This document shows, piece by piece, positions 33,361 through 45,133 of a stretch of 64,000 nt of DNA. The position numbers and the translations under genes were made by a program. How positions within the stretch are numbered: position 1 is the stretch's first letter; every line of letters starts with the position of its first letter. This DNA comes from Evernia prunastri (Eukaryota; Ascomycota; Lecanoromycetes; Lecanorales; Parmeliaceae): contig NKYR01000010.1 of NCBI GenBank assembly GCA_003184365.1, positions 434,001 to 498,000 on the forward strand, written 5' to 3'. Below the pieces are notes generated by a model. That model was not told the origin of the DNA, made no database searches, and worked only from the letters and a program-made list of their open reading frames with translations.

Positions 33361-34846
33361 AACCCCCCCCCCCAAACAACCAAAAAGGAGGGAGTGATGG
33401 CCCGGGTGGTGAGAGTGATGCTGGTCTTGGGGAGCTGGGGTTGTGGTTTGGTGAATTGATATCTAGCAATGAATTGCCTTCATCTGCAGCACAGGCGGTA
33501 ACTTATACTCGAAGTCCCCAAACAAATGAATACAAGCCCCCCTCTCAATCACTACTCTCTTCCTTCTTTTTTTTCCGTTTCTCTTCCCTCGCGCACCTTT
33601 TTTCGAGGGCAACAGACCTGAACGATGCGGCTGCTCCTGGCACATTATACCATATGATGAAGAATCCATGGCGCGAATATATCCGGCTGTTGCGGATTGG
33701 AAGGGAAGCTGTTGAGGGAGATTGAGGGTTTCTTACCAATCTTTTTCGGGGGGGCTGTGGGTCTGAGTGAATCGCTTAGGAATATCTGCCCGGATATTTC
33801 TGAATCGGAAGAGGGAGTAGAGCGGAGCAGAGCAGAACATGAGCAGAAGATGAGGCTACGCGGACCGGGTGCTGGGTGAATATAGCCTCAATGAATCCAT
33901 TAAATTGTACTTGTGATGGGAATTTGTGGAAGGGTTATTGGATCATAGGACTAGCTATGACTGTGGCCTGGTAGATGTGGAAGGGTTGATGACTTTTGAT
34001 ACAGACTGTATTGTGTGTTATGCGGTAAGTTCTTCCTACGGTTTCGGCTTGCTGGGGGTGAAGGGGTGGCAGGTAGTGGGTTGAGAGGGTTGGGGTTGTG
34101 GTTTGGAGGGAGAGCGACGTGGGCTTTGAGGTGGTGACTGTGAGTGTCTGACTATCTGTCTGTTTGTCTGGATTTCATTAGGGGGGGTCGAGCCTTGATT
34201 GTTCGTGAGTGCGTATATTTGTCTACAGCTTACTTCTAGTGTTCTGCTTAGTTTCTTGGAACGAAATGGATGCATTCGGGTATGCGCAGTCGCAATCAAT
34301 GTGACAATGATCAAATGCGGTGTCTGTGCGTGCGCTGTTGTTTACGCTAAGTTATTTACGAAACCGACAAAGAAAAGAAAAAAAACTTGGATCAAAGGGT
34401 CCCTGGCCAACTCTCGCTAGCCAACCAAGGTTTTAGTTTAGGATATTGCACCTTTGCTCTGGAACTTGGGATCGCTACATACGCTCATTAGGACAGTGGA
34501 GTTGGACCAGCTCAGCAACGGTAAATTGAAAAGGGCTCGAATATAAGTTATTGTTGAATTCACGAAGTAGTTTCTGGAGATAGCAAAAGATTCAAAGCTG
34601 AAGAGCGTCTGACTGCAGTATGAGCTGGAAACTGTTCAATTCATGCACAAGCGCCATGTTGAATGGCTGTCTCAAACAAAAGCTAATTTTACACAATAAA
34701 GATGTTCGGATAGTCAAAGCCGGTTGATCGGCCCAAGAATGTTGCAACACCTCCGTCTATCAATCTTCCACGATGACCGCATCGCCAGGATTTCCAAATC
34801 AGTTGGGAGCGACGATACTGGAAACATGTCAGTACGGCGGTGAAAG

Positions 34847-35515
34847 TCAGCCAATGCTCCGTACGTACAAGGAGCCGGCCGCGCAGCTATAGATTATACT
34901 TGTTAGCGTATTTGTGGTGAAAGGATGTGGCCCAAGGTCAAGCTTACCCACTAGGGGGACTATGGCAATAGTCGGCGCTTTGACTGTATGTGGAAAAGTC
35001 ACCCGCGCAGTTGATGTTGCAGTAGACCATGAATTGCACTATGAGAACCGATCAGCTCCATTTCTGCTTCCCACATGAGAACATCGAGGGAAACCCCACC
35101 GTCCGCGAATTCAAAGTTGTTGTCGGTTTCCAAATTGGTCCACTGGGTTCCAACAGGTGCACTGATGCAGTCGCCAATGTTTCCATCGCCGCTGTCGACA
35201 AATGAGGCCCGGAAGATGGAAGAAGGGTGCTAGTCTGTGTTTGGGAAACTCACGGGGCTCCGTTGTTTGCAGGATAGGTATCTTGAGCAGGAGAGCTGTG
35301 GGCGCAGCCTCCGTTATCGTCTACAAGATGAAGGATCAGCGGCATAAAGAAGAACCTAAAGTGCCCGGGAGCGATTCCTTACAAAAACGCCAGTGGAAGT
35401 CAGGGTCTCTCTTCATCAGCTCGGGACCTTCCGCTGCGAGTGGCACGGTGGGAGACGCTGTGGCAGTAAGCAAGGTAAGAGCCATCACGCCCATTGATTT
35501 GAGAACTTGATGCAT
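34847..35515 (-). CDS. Small secreted Cys-rich protein, five exons
   Basis: Exons 35515-35383, 35320-35254, 35191-35100, 35038-34948 and 34886-34847 keep phase throughout and give 140 aa. Donors are GTAAGG, GTGAGT, GTGGGG and GTAAGC; the last intron has a CGCTAAC branch site. Residues 1-20 form a signal peptide (MHQVLKSMGVMALTLLTATA). KR at 35-36 is a candidate Kex2 site. Six cysteines follow at 50, 75, 104, 108, 122 and 129. Size, Cys content and pro-peptide fit a secreted effector-like or antimicrobial protein; no family was recognised. It lies between the two acidic paralogs. No single exon is long enough to be seen as a gene by itself. Confidence 0.7.
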
Positions 35516-37443
35516 GATGAAGTAATGTGGGCTATATTGGAGTAGGAACAGCTTGTATGATAGGACTTTTTGGTGAGAGCGACTTCGAATGATTTCGGTG
35601 TTGAGATGTCCTAGGGCTTGGAGACGATACTTATAGAACTTGAGGGGAGCTACCTTGAGGTATCTCGGATCCGGAACAGCACATCGAGGCGAAGAATTCG
35701 CGCAAAGCTGAAAACCTCAAATCTCTCAGCTGCGTTCCAATCATCTAGAGTATGTCGGTGTGAGAAAGTCTCACTGAACCAAGGCATATCATGGTGCTGA
35801 AACAGTATTCTGCCTGGTTCCTGATCCTTGGTAGCAATCTCCTGAGGCATCATGCTATCATTTCTGACTGTGTCTCCGGAGAATCAAATGTTCTGGCTCC
35901 AGTCTCGGCTCCAACATTTGGAAGTGCACGCACTGACTGGTGGAAATCATTCGTGTTCAATTCGTGACGAGGCACACTTCGAATAAGTCTATACAGGTCC
36001 ATGACTGCATGTGCATAGGGATTCTTGTAATCGGTCTGCTGAGCGGTTCAAGGACTACACTCAACCTAAGGCAAAGACAAAACCATTGATCGCCCGTAAT
36101 ATGGCCGCGAAAGGCTACAAGCAAGTGTGAGCGTGACAAGGCGGTATGGTCAATCGAGAAACTTACGAAGCAGCCACGGCTTTGCCTTCATTTCCCAGTG
36201 TATGTCAGTCTCATCTCGACAGACCAGAAGGTAAGACCAGCCAGAGACTGTAAGCCTTTTCCCAATCAAAACCAAGTCAAAGGAGAGTTACAACATCGGA
36301 ATCCATAACGCAACATAAGCACACGATGGCGCAGCATGTTGCTAAACGTCCATGAACTTCGTCCGTGATGGTAACTCCGCAACGTAACAGTCTAATCAGT
36401 AAAAAGCTAGACATAGCCGTTGGGAAGGATTCCACTCCAGCCGTCCATAGCACACATTTTCTCCTTCTACCCTCCAGCGCATAATGAAAATGGAAAGAGA
36501 GAAAACCCTCATCAGCTCTTTTTCACCCGCACAGTCAGCTTCGCTAAGGAGCTCTCACTCACCTTTTGTTTTCCGCCGTCACAAGCGAAGATGACGGCCG
36601 AAACCCCCTGACGCTAACCGCGGCCGTGGTTGGGAACCCCGGGCTTACAGACTAAAGATTTCTGGAAGGGAGTTCCTCGGAGAGGAAAGTGAATGTGCAT
36701 GTTTGGATCGTTGAGACCTGGTCTCAATCCTTGGCTCGGGGAGGGAAAAGAGGGGGGGGGGAACTTATGAGATAGATAGCGGGACAGGGAATGGTTGGCT
36801 CAGTTACATGGATTGTTGCTTGTTAAAACAATCGCACTACCTTAGGCAGATAGTACGAGTAGTGGCTTGGCGCGGTGCTTACATGTATCCTACTTTACCT
36901 TACTCCTACCTTAGCACTGAATACTCTTCAGTCCACCCAAATAAACAGTACATTACTGAACACCGAAAACGGGGGACGAGGGCACTTCGGAGCCGTTGGC
37001 GAGATCTTGCTATGGATTCCAAGATAAACCGTTGTTGAGTAGGAACCACCGTCAGGTACTTACTACTTTGTAGATGAAAGGGTGTCTGGGGCAAGGGTGC
37101 ATGATTCGATACTCCTTTTTCAACGATGGTGAACGAGGAAAGGCGGGAGAAATGGCGTCTGTGTACTCGGAAAGGCTTACCTTAGGTACCATGCTCCGAA
37201 AACGCCAGAGAAGAACCGCTGGCTAGCATGGAGGCCTGAGCAGGTTGTTACAGCTACGCCGTATGCAGTTGGACGGGTATTTGAAGATGAGTGGTATTCG
37301 ACGCTTATGGAAGATTGGCAGAGTGAAAAGGGTAGTGAGTGACTCGCATCAGGCCTTATGTAGCTTATTACCTTTTGGACGCCAAGCTTCTCGCTAAGAT
37401 GTCAATCTCTTCCGAGTCAAACGGACAGGGTACCATCAGGAGG
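35516..37443. other. Intergenic
   Basis: No gene called. A 70-codon frame without start (about 37130-37341), containing a KNRWLAWRPEQVV segment and ending in SEKGSE, reads like a lone exon and may be a gene remnant. Confidence 0.5.
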
Positions 37444-39222
37444 CTACTCGACGTCGACGAAATCATCATCGGAATTTTCCTCCTCTTCAAAAGCCTCCTC
37501 AGATTCAGAGTTCTCTTCAGAGTCGTCCTCAGAACCATCCACCGACTCCCCCCCAGCGTCCTCCTCGGACTCCTCCCCAGAACCCTCCTCAGAGCTCTTT
37601 TGACTCGCCGACTCTTCTCGACCAACAATCTGGCCCTCAGCAAACCCAGCATGAGAATTACACCATGTATCCCTCACCGACCGCCACGTCCCATCCGACG
37701 CAAGGAACGCACTACCCTCCTGCGTCGCGTCCATATACGCCCCGAGCCTCTCCCCCTCCGCATTTCTCCCCTCGTCCTCCAACCGCACCTCCGAATCCCA
37801 GCAGCGGATGCCGCCGGTCCAGGCGTAATGCTTGAATAAGAGAAGTGTCTCCTCCGCGGGCCGTTGCGAGTTCCACACGGGCGCAAACTGTGCCTGCAGC
37901 GCACTCCACTGCGAGATGTAGCTCTGGGTTGTGTTTGTGGGCTTTGGGATTTGGCCCGTCAGCTTCTGGAAATGCTGGACCGTTTCTTCGAGGGCGGCTG
38001 TGAGGGCGTAGGATTCTTGGCAGGTTTCCGGCAGGTCGTTACAGGAGTCTGTTGGGGTTTGCGCGGGTGTGGGAGGCAGGGGAGCGGTATGTGGTGTAGG
38101 TTGAGGAGATGGAGGTTGAGGAGCTGGAGGTTCAGGAGCTGGTGGCTGGGGAGCTGGAGATGGGCGACGATGATGACATCGTCGTGGGGTAGGTGAGACA
38201 GTGGCGTTTGGACCAGGAGCAGCGGCAGGAGCACTAACGTTCGCCTTTGCGTTCGAGCCAGCAGCGGTGCTCTTGTGATCACGTCGCTTTGGCCAACGAC
38301 GATGCCTTCGTCGAGAAATAGACTTGCCACCGGTGGTAGGAGCTGAAACCACCGCTGGAGCACGAACACTCGCACTCGCACTCGCTCCGGCGGCGGCGTT
38401 CGCTGCGTTCCTCTTGCTGCGATCCTTGAGCGTTGCAAATTGATCGCGCGTCAGATCCCGATCGGTAGCTAGGTTGCTGTTTCTCTGAGCCTGCGTACGG
38501 AGCGAGTCCAGGTATTCTCTGGCTCGGAATCTGATGGGGTTATTGTACGGGCGGAACGTGATGAGTCCGGACTTCAACCTGAAGGCGTTCGCTCGATCCG
38601 TGAGATCTCCCAGTTTGAACAAGGGCACCCGGCCGTTCGGTGTGTTCCGCGTCCGCATCCTCGCGCGGATATCTTCGATGCGGAGACGGTGGATCTCCTG
38701 TCGGATCCAGGTCTCGAGGCGAAAGCCTTTGACCGCGGAGGAGATCGTTAGGGGCAGGTTCCGGAAGGCTCGGATGGGCTTTCCGGCGTAGTCGAGGATC
38801 AGCCGCCCGTTAAAGAGGAGATGGCCAAGAGGGTAGGTTGGGGCTATTCCGGGGGGTGGGGACCACAGGGTGAGGATGGGGGCTCTGTGAGCTCGGGTGG
38901 AACCCCAGTCGCGCTGGTCGGCGTGAAAAGAAGTGATGTCCATCGAGTCGAGACCATGGTCTGGCGCCTCGTGGGCTGTACGGGGGTCAGCGCATTCTCC
39001 GAATTGCGAGAGCTGGGGAAAACATGCTGTAGGCTCCTTGGCGGCTCATAAGATTCACCAGGCGTTCGTAGATCTCATGGTGGAAGACTGGTTGTTTCCC
39101 CTGCTCACTCTGAGCTACCCCTGTTTCGGTGACCTGGTCTCCGCTTTCGCTTTCTCCCTCTTCTTCTCCTCCTTCTTCCACCAAGTCAACCATCTCTTCG
39201 TTATTACGGTATCCTTCTTGCA
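37444..39222 (-). CDS. Unrecognised acidic low-complexity protein, paralog B (5' end open)
   Basis: The main exon (38943-37444 and slightly upstream) and an upstream exon (39222 to about 39020) match paralog A block by block: acidic run, HHEIYERL, LPLTISSAVKGFRLETWIR, RNSNLATDRDLT, HFQKLTGQIP...YISQWSALQAQF, WTGG, and a long D/E/S tail. It differs in a basic and Pro-rich insert (RRRHRR and PAPQPP-type repeats) in the middle. The junction near 39010-38970 needs a GC-AG intron or a frame change, since the best GT donor is out of phase. Exons further upstream (39270-39560) are likely but could not be joined. Function unknown. Minisatellite units lie upstream at 39690-39940. Confidence 0.65.
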
Positions 39223-39689
39223 CTGTTTGAAAGAGTCATATTAGTGTTGCCTCCTTGAATTTTGGAGGAGCGGAGGATCACCATCTTTCCACCCATCATC
39301 ACAGTTCCCAGAAGCTGTGTTGTACTTTCGGCAAGAAGACTGCATTGCCCTTCCCGCCATCTTCGATGAGACGCTTGGTCTGACAACCCTCCTTGCAGTT
39401 GCAGGCAAGTCAGCCAAGGGGTAGTAAAAGACGATGAGATGGCAGATGAACTGACCTTGGTGGGTCGGATCCCAAGTCTCGTCCGAGGTGTCTATAATTG
39501 AGGTTGCAGTTTGCAACGAAGAAATCTCGAAAAGATAGCTGCGATGGTTCTGCAAGTGTCCTTTTCAGGGGTAATGGTCTTGGAGCAGAGGCAAAAGTCG
39601 GTGTGTTTACCAGGTGTGGAGGTATTTATATATGTAAAGAGAGTTCACAAACATAGTGCAAAGTGATGGACGCTTTGCGTGACAATTTC

Positions 39690-39940
39690 TATGTTGCTTC
39701 ACTAACTGCGTATAAGTGACGGGTTCATTCTAACTTCACCAAAGGCGTTTTGTGATAACTTTCACCTTACTTCACTAACTGCGTATTAGTGACGGGTTTA
39801 TTCTAACTTCACTAAAGGCGTTTTGCTTCACATACCGAGCTAGCTATATGATAGCTTTCGCTTTGCTTCACTGACTGAGTATAAGTGACGGGTTCCATCT
39901 GACTTCACCAAAGGCGTTTTGCTTTATATACTGAACTCGC
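39690..39940 (+). repeat. Minisatellite-like array, three ~75-97 bp units
   Basis: Units of GCTTCACTAACTGCGTATAA, GTGACGGGTTCATTCTAACT and TCACCAAAGGCGTTTTG, with variants, start near 39693, 39770 and 39867. Shared short words with the array upstream of paralog A are CTTCAC and AGTGAC only, so common origin is unproven. Confidence 0.8.
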
Positions 39941-41255
39941 TGTCGATTATGCTCCTTCACTTCGTCTTGGCAGTAAACGTGACTTCATCTTCAACGGATA
40001 TACTTTGGCAATTATGCCTATGACTGAAGGTATTGTTTCTCCTGTTGTGTCCCGTAGGCTTTCTCCTCCAGACCGGGAATCCACATGACCTACAGTACCT
40101 CTTATATATGTAGACATATATAGCCCCATGCATCCTGTCATTTGTTTAAGTACAGAGCCACCGCTCTACACTTTTCATGGTCTGGAGGAAGAGTTGACCA
40201 AACTGCGTTATTTTGTCAAAGCTTTGATTGGAAGCTAATTCCCCGGGAGGTGTGAAGATACCACGTAGCTGGGAGTGCATTTCCATTGATTTATTCATTA
40301 GCTGCCCCAATGCCTTCCCTTGGCCGCATCAAAGCATTCATAGTATTGATCCCTTCACTTGATACACCGTGTTATTCCCCACGTGGGAGGCCAGAAGTGA
40401 TTAGCTGCCACTTGCTTGACCACTTTGTCCAGGAGAACATGTTTTAGGGCAAAAGTTGGTAACCCACTTAAGCGCAACACCTCTTCTTGCTGAAATTTCA
40501 CTTCTATACTGATAAGCAGTAGTACGGTGTCTAGCGCTGCAGTCTATAATTTGGAGAGCATTGCAAAGTCAGAGATATCGCAGCCGCCTATCATCAGTAC
40601 TGGTCAACGTCAGCTCACAGCGGGATGGGAACTGAACAAACAGTGTTCACTTGAGTAGACCCAGACATCCACCTCTCTTGATGAGATATAAGGGCCCTAA
40701 ATACCCCCAAGATCCACTCATACCTAACTATCCGGATTGAAATACATAGAGAGGAGCGGTGAAGGGAGCCATGATTGCTGACATCTAATTACGCACAGTC
40801 TTATCTCTTTCGCAGTCTTTAGAGCTTCCCGGTCGGAGATAGAATCTCTTGGCGTTTCTGAGATAACCAGTGGTTTGTAGTGCGTTTCGGTCATAGTGAG
40901 AGGTTCGCAGTTATCCAGAGTAAGACTTGTCGCTTGTCAGTAAGAAGGTGCTCGTACGTTTTAGAAGTGAGTTATCTTGCTTAGTAGCGGCGGGAATCGG
41001 GATAAATTCCTAGGAAATTGAAATTTGATGCAGTGCCAAGATGCTATGATTTAGTGTCGTGACTCACTTCTGGAAACAAGTAGAGTACTGTAAACATCAA
41101 GATGTGTCGTTTGTAATAAAACCGAAACATACCTTAGTCAAAGGTAATTACGCATGATTTAATCGGACAGCCGTCTGAAGCTAAAGTAAAGTAACAAATT
41201 CTAGTGCAACTACTCACTGGCGGTTATTTACCCTAGCTGAAACATCATGTTTCAA

Positions 41256-41320
41256 ACAACTATGCGCACAACTATGCGCACAACTATGCGCACAACTATG
41301 CGCACAATTACGCGCAACTT
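41256..41320 (+). repeat. 12-bp tandem repeat, ACAACTATGCGC, about five copies
   Basis: Four near-perfect and one degenerate copies. In one frame they would encode MRTT repeats within a 126-codon frame, which is probably not a gene. Confidence 0.85.
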
Positions 41321-42158
41321 CACAACCGAGGCCAACCCATCAGGTTGTAGCAGATCCAGATGTAGGATATTTAGAAAGCAGCTTAGGCTCAGCCGCACAT
41401 CGCATGCCTTCAGGAGAAATATATTCGATACAGGGGGCGGAAATCACCGAGGATCAAAGCGGCACCTGAGGTTATACATTGACGATAACATTCAGAAGTA
41501 TCCGCTACTTCGGCGGCTATGGGAGAGTTATCATCCGAGGACGAGGTTGACAAGGGTACCTTCCGGACAGCAAGCTCAGATACACACCGAAAACCATGAC
41601 ATTCATTGCAACAACCTACTTGGGTAACCCTTTGCGTCCCAGAGCGTAATCTTCCCCATCGTCTCAAAAGGCTTACGTCTGAACAAATATGACAGCGTGA
41701 TGGGCTTGACAAGGCTTTCAAGCATTGATTGGCAAACCACTCTACAGTTGTGTATCGAATTAAGCTTCAGAAGACCTGGAGCAAAGCAGTCCGAATGTGA
41801 ACTACTGTGTGGGAGAGGGAGGCATAAGTCGGGAGACCTGAAACAAATCACGGGTGGGAAAAGAGGATGGTCTGAAACTCCCTGTTTGTTGTCTAGCTGA
41901 ACACTCAAATTTTGCACTGTAGGTATATAGGACCTGCTCCGGAGGTGACTCTTCGTTCTGAATCATTGTTTCAATGGATATTTGACGAGGAGTTTTGAGG
42001 GGGGTTACTTCAATCCCTAATGTTTATATCTCTTCTTAATTACCGTAGGACCTTTGGAGCGATTCGGTCTTGTATAGGTACTACAGATGTTCCCAATTAG
42101 CGAATCGAATTGAAACCCCATCCCTCTTTTTTTCCTTTTGTCGCAATCCTCTCAAAAC

Positions 42159-43307
42159 ATGGCGGTCAATGTTCGTTTCATTGCGCTGTTCCTCTCGGTC
42201 GCCACGGCCCTCGCGACCATTGCCAACCTCGTCCACTTCCGAATAATCACCCCGCAGCAACCGACCGACCTGCTCTCCGAAGCCGCGCGAGGACCAACGC
42301 GGCACGCGAACACGACCAGAGCAAGTGCCCCCGCCGACGACCAAGAAGAAGCCGCCCCCCAGTCCCCCTACGCCTTCGTGGCGTTCCTCGCGGACAACTG
42401 GCAGCACAAAGCGTTCGACGACGACGACGACGACGCCTACTTCTACGCGACGCGCGTCATGGGCTACCAGCTCATGCACAACCCGGCCACGCGCACCAAC
42501 ACCTCCATCCCCTTCGTCGTCCTCACGACCACCGGCGTCTCGGAGCGGAAGCGGGCCCGGCTCCGGAGCGACGGCGCGGTGGTGGTCGTCGTCGACGACG
42601 TCCCGCTGCCGGACTGGATCGAGATCGCAAACCCGAAGTGGCGGGACGTCATGACGAAGCTGCGCGTGTTCCAGCAGACGCGGTACGACAAGATCCTCCT
42701 CCTCGACGCGGACGTCCTGCCCGTAAGGCGCCTCGACGGCGTGTTTCAGGACACGGCCGCTGAGGTCGTCGAGTCGCTGCCGGATAGGAGGAGGGCGGGC
42801 GATCGCATACCGCTCCCGCAGACGTATATGTTTGCAGGCATGACGACGGGCGGCGGGCGGGACCACGACTCCGAGACGGAGGAGACGTACTACGCCTCCA
42901 TGGCGCAGTACGGCGAGCTCGACCAGGTCAACGCGGGCTTCCTCCTCGCCGCGCCGTCGCAGGGCATCTACGACTACTACAGCGCGCTGCTGCGCGAGCC
43001 GGGGCGCTTCGACCCCGGCGCGCCGGAGCAGAACATGCTCATCGAGGCGCACCGCGTCGACGGCCCCATGCCGTGGCGGCGCCTCCGCTACGACTGGGTC
43101 ATCAACAGCCCCAACTTCGGCGACTACGAGCACGGCGTGCACGGCGTGCACGAGAAGCTGTGGAAGGCCGAGCACCGCGGCGAGGAGCACGGGCTGAAGG
43201 ATCTGGCGGCGCTGTGGGACAGGGCGAGGGGGGGGATGGAGGGGTATTATCGCGCCTTGGAGGATCCGTCGCCGACGACAAGGCGCGTTAGGGCGGAGGG
43301 GGGATGA
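42159..43307 (+). CDS. GT8-family glycosyltransferase (type II membrane protein), copy 1
   Basis: Single exon, 382 aa. A short cytosolic end is followed by a membrane span (residues ~6-25), a Thr/Ser/Pro stem and a GT8 catalytic domain. YATRVMGYQLMHNPATRTNTS, the LTKLR-type block MTKLRVFQQTRYDK and LLLDADVLP with the DxD metal/nucleotide-sugar motif at 183-185 are typical. So are NAGFLLAAP and FDPGAPEQNML. Family members transfer a sugar from UDP or similar donors in the Golgi. The sugar and acceptor are unknown. A run of Asp (about 87-92) and GC-rich codon use are odd. The gene at 50370-51674 is a paralog. Confidence 0.85.
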   Translation: MAVNVRFIALFLSVATALATIANLVHFRIITPQQPTDLLSEAARGPTRHANTTRASAPADDQEEAAPQSPYAFVAFLADNWQHKAFDDDDDDAYFYATRVMGYQLMHNPATRTNTSIPFVVLTTTGVSERKRARLRSDGAVVVVVDDVPLPDWIEIANPKWRDVMTKLRVFQQTRYDKILLLDADVLPVRRLDGVFQDTAAEVVESLPDRRRAGDRIPLPQTYMFAGMTTGGGRDHDSETEETYYASMAQYGELDQVNAGFLLAAPSQGIYDYYSALLREPGRFDPGAPEQNMLIEAHRVDGPMPWRRLRYDWVINSPNFGDYEHGVHGVHEKLWKAEHRGEEHGLKDLAALWDRARGGMEGYYRALEDPSPTTRRVRAEGG

Positions 43308-45133
43308 AGGTGGATTGGCGGTGTGGGGAAGTTAGGGATCGATACTTGAGGCTCGGACTATGGGGCTTTCGAGGTGGATGCGTGGGTCGAAGATAGGCTG
43401 CGTGGTTTGAAGGAAAGGACGTCGGCTCCGATGGTGGAGCGTCGGGATGAGTCGCGGATTGCGGAAGACTTGAAGGAGGCTAGGGAAGGAATGCGAGGAA
43501 CATTTATGCCCGATGACTGAGGTCACGGCGAGGACGCTTTAGCGACAGGGAACAGAAGATGAGAGTCTGCCAGTTGGAGATTCCAGAAGCCAGCCAAGGT
43601 GACTGTTTAAGCCTCAGGTCCGAATCTGGGTGTGCAGTAGGAGGGGGAGGTCTGAAAACCCAAACCGCCGCCACGCAATGGAAGTGCATTAAGAAGCCCA
43701 GCGCGAACCAGTGTGTCACGATGAGCTGCAAACAATCTATCTACATAGAAGCCTCCTTTGGAAACCATCCACGACTTCAATTGGCGTTGATACATCCCGG
43801 GTTCAACGCACAGCCTGAAACGAAAGACACGGCGCGGATCTTGCAGTGCTGACAGACATTTGATGTGTGGCAACTACGGATCTCTCGTTCACAAGGACTC
43901 AGTAGGACACTGTCTAGAGACGGTGAGGGCCAGAACGAGACTCTCTCTCTTTCCACGATCAAAAGGGTCCTCATTTGGTCATGCTGATTCTCAAAGCCTG
44001 CTTGACGGTTTAAGTCGGCAAACTCTTTTTTCTTTAGCAATGTATGACACTTTAGCTTGGTTTGATTGCGCAGTATGTGTTTGAGTCCCGACAAATCGAA
44101 TCAGATCCGCGGCAGTTGTTTTCCCAAATCCTCACAATCCCGTGGACATCGTCATTTTCCGATTCAACATTTTGACGAGTCTTGCGCGAGCTGTTCATTG
44201 CGTGGTGTATTGCTAATCTAATGTCACCTCATCTGGTCCAGTGTGAGTGGTTTGCCGGATCACCGAAAGACGGCGGACTCTGAGAGGGGCCTCTGAATTG
44301 TGAAGAGGAAGAATCCTCGTACATTTTCCCTGAAGGGAGATTGTGGAGCGTCGGTTTCCCCACAGTTGCAGACGCTTCGCATGAGCATCGTGTGATGATT
44401 TCCAACTTCTCGAGACAAAATTCGGGCTTTTCTCGACACTTCTCTTCGGGATCCTTCTAGTTGTCGCTACTCGTAGTGTGTTGTAGGCGTACTGGCTAGT
44501 TCGATATCGCTTGATGATTATGACGCCTCTCAAGACGGCTCATGGTTGACCAAACGAAGAGTACACTGGTTTCCCTTGTCGGGATCCAAATTCATCTCAG
44601 AACTCGTTGCGAGAAAGCTATGTCGAATCTACTGGTCAGTTGCCACAGCTGTTCCGCAACGGTCCTGGTTGCCTTGACTACAGAACCCGTTGTCGGGTGC
44701 GTCGACGAGAAATATCGCTTCCGACCATGAGTCAAAGACGACGCGGTCCTGCAAGGTGGTTGAATAAGCGAGAAGACATGCATATGTGCTGTTTGACAGT
44801 GATTGTCGCTGCTCTGTCTCGGGAAACAATCAACGAGCTATGTGTCGTGTTGACTGGCCTGGACAAGAAGAACAATCGGCACAGCCGATGGATCCGTCCT
44901 CCGTGCTCGGGAGTTTGATTTTACCCCGAGAGCTTGTGGCACTACGATTGCTAGACCCCTGTATATGCAAATTGTCTGGCTTGGGATTGCATCACCCGCT
45001 CGATTTCGCATCCTCGAATCGGAGTAGTTTAGCTCTGCGCGGAACATAAAAATGGAAAGCACAAAACGCAAGCCTGGGACGTTGTATCATCGATCTTTGC
45101 TTCTGCTCATCTTTAACTTCTAGGAGCCAGACG
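43308..45133. other. Intergenic
   Basis: No gene, RNA or repeat was recognised over 1.8 kb. Several 70-105-codon frames exist without signals or homology. Confidence 0.5.

Larger units (their letters stand above)
32114..34846. other. Spacer with minisatellite-like arrays upstream of paralog A
   Basis: Contains ACGCAG/AGTGAC short units (about 32440-32740), five units of a larger repeat (32784-33360) and homopolymer runs. From 33400 to 34840 no gene or repeat was recognised. Confidence 0.6.
39223..42158. other. Spacer upstream of paralog B and of the first GT8 gene
   Basis: Carries possible 5' exons of paralog B on the minus strand (39270-39560), the array at 39690-39940 and a 12-bp repeat (41256-41320). 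No other gene was recognised from 39960 to 42158. Confidence 0.55.

Noticed and set aside
41247..41627. 126-codon frame starting with MRTT repeats
   Set aside because: Its start is produced by the 12-bp tandem repeat; the rest is not protein-like.
42081..43190. 369-codon minus-strand frame opposite the GT8 gene
   Set aside because: Shadow frame rich in Val, Arg and Gly from GC-rich codons.
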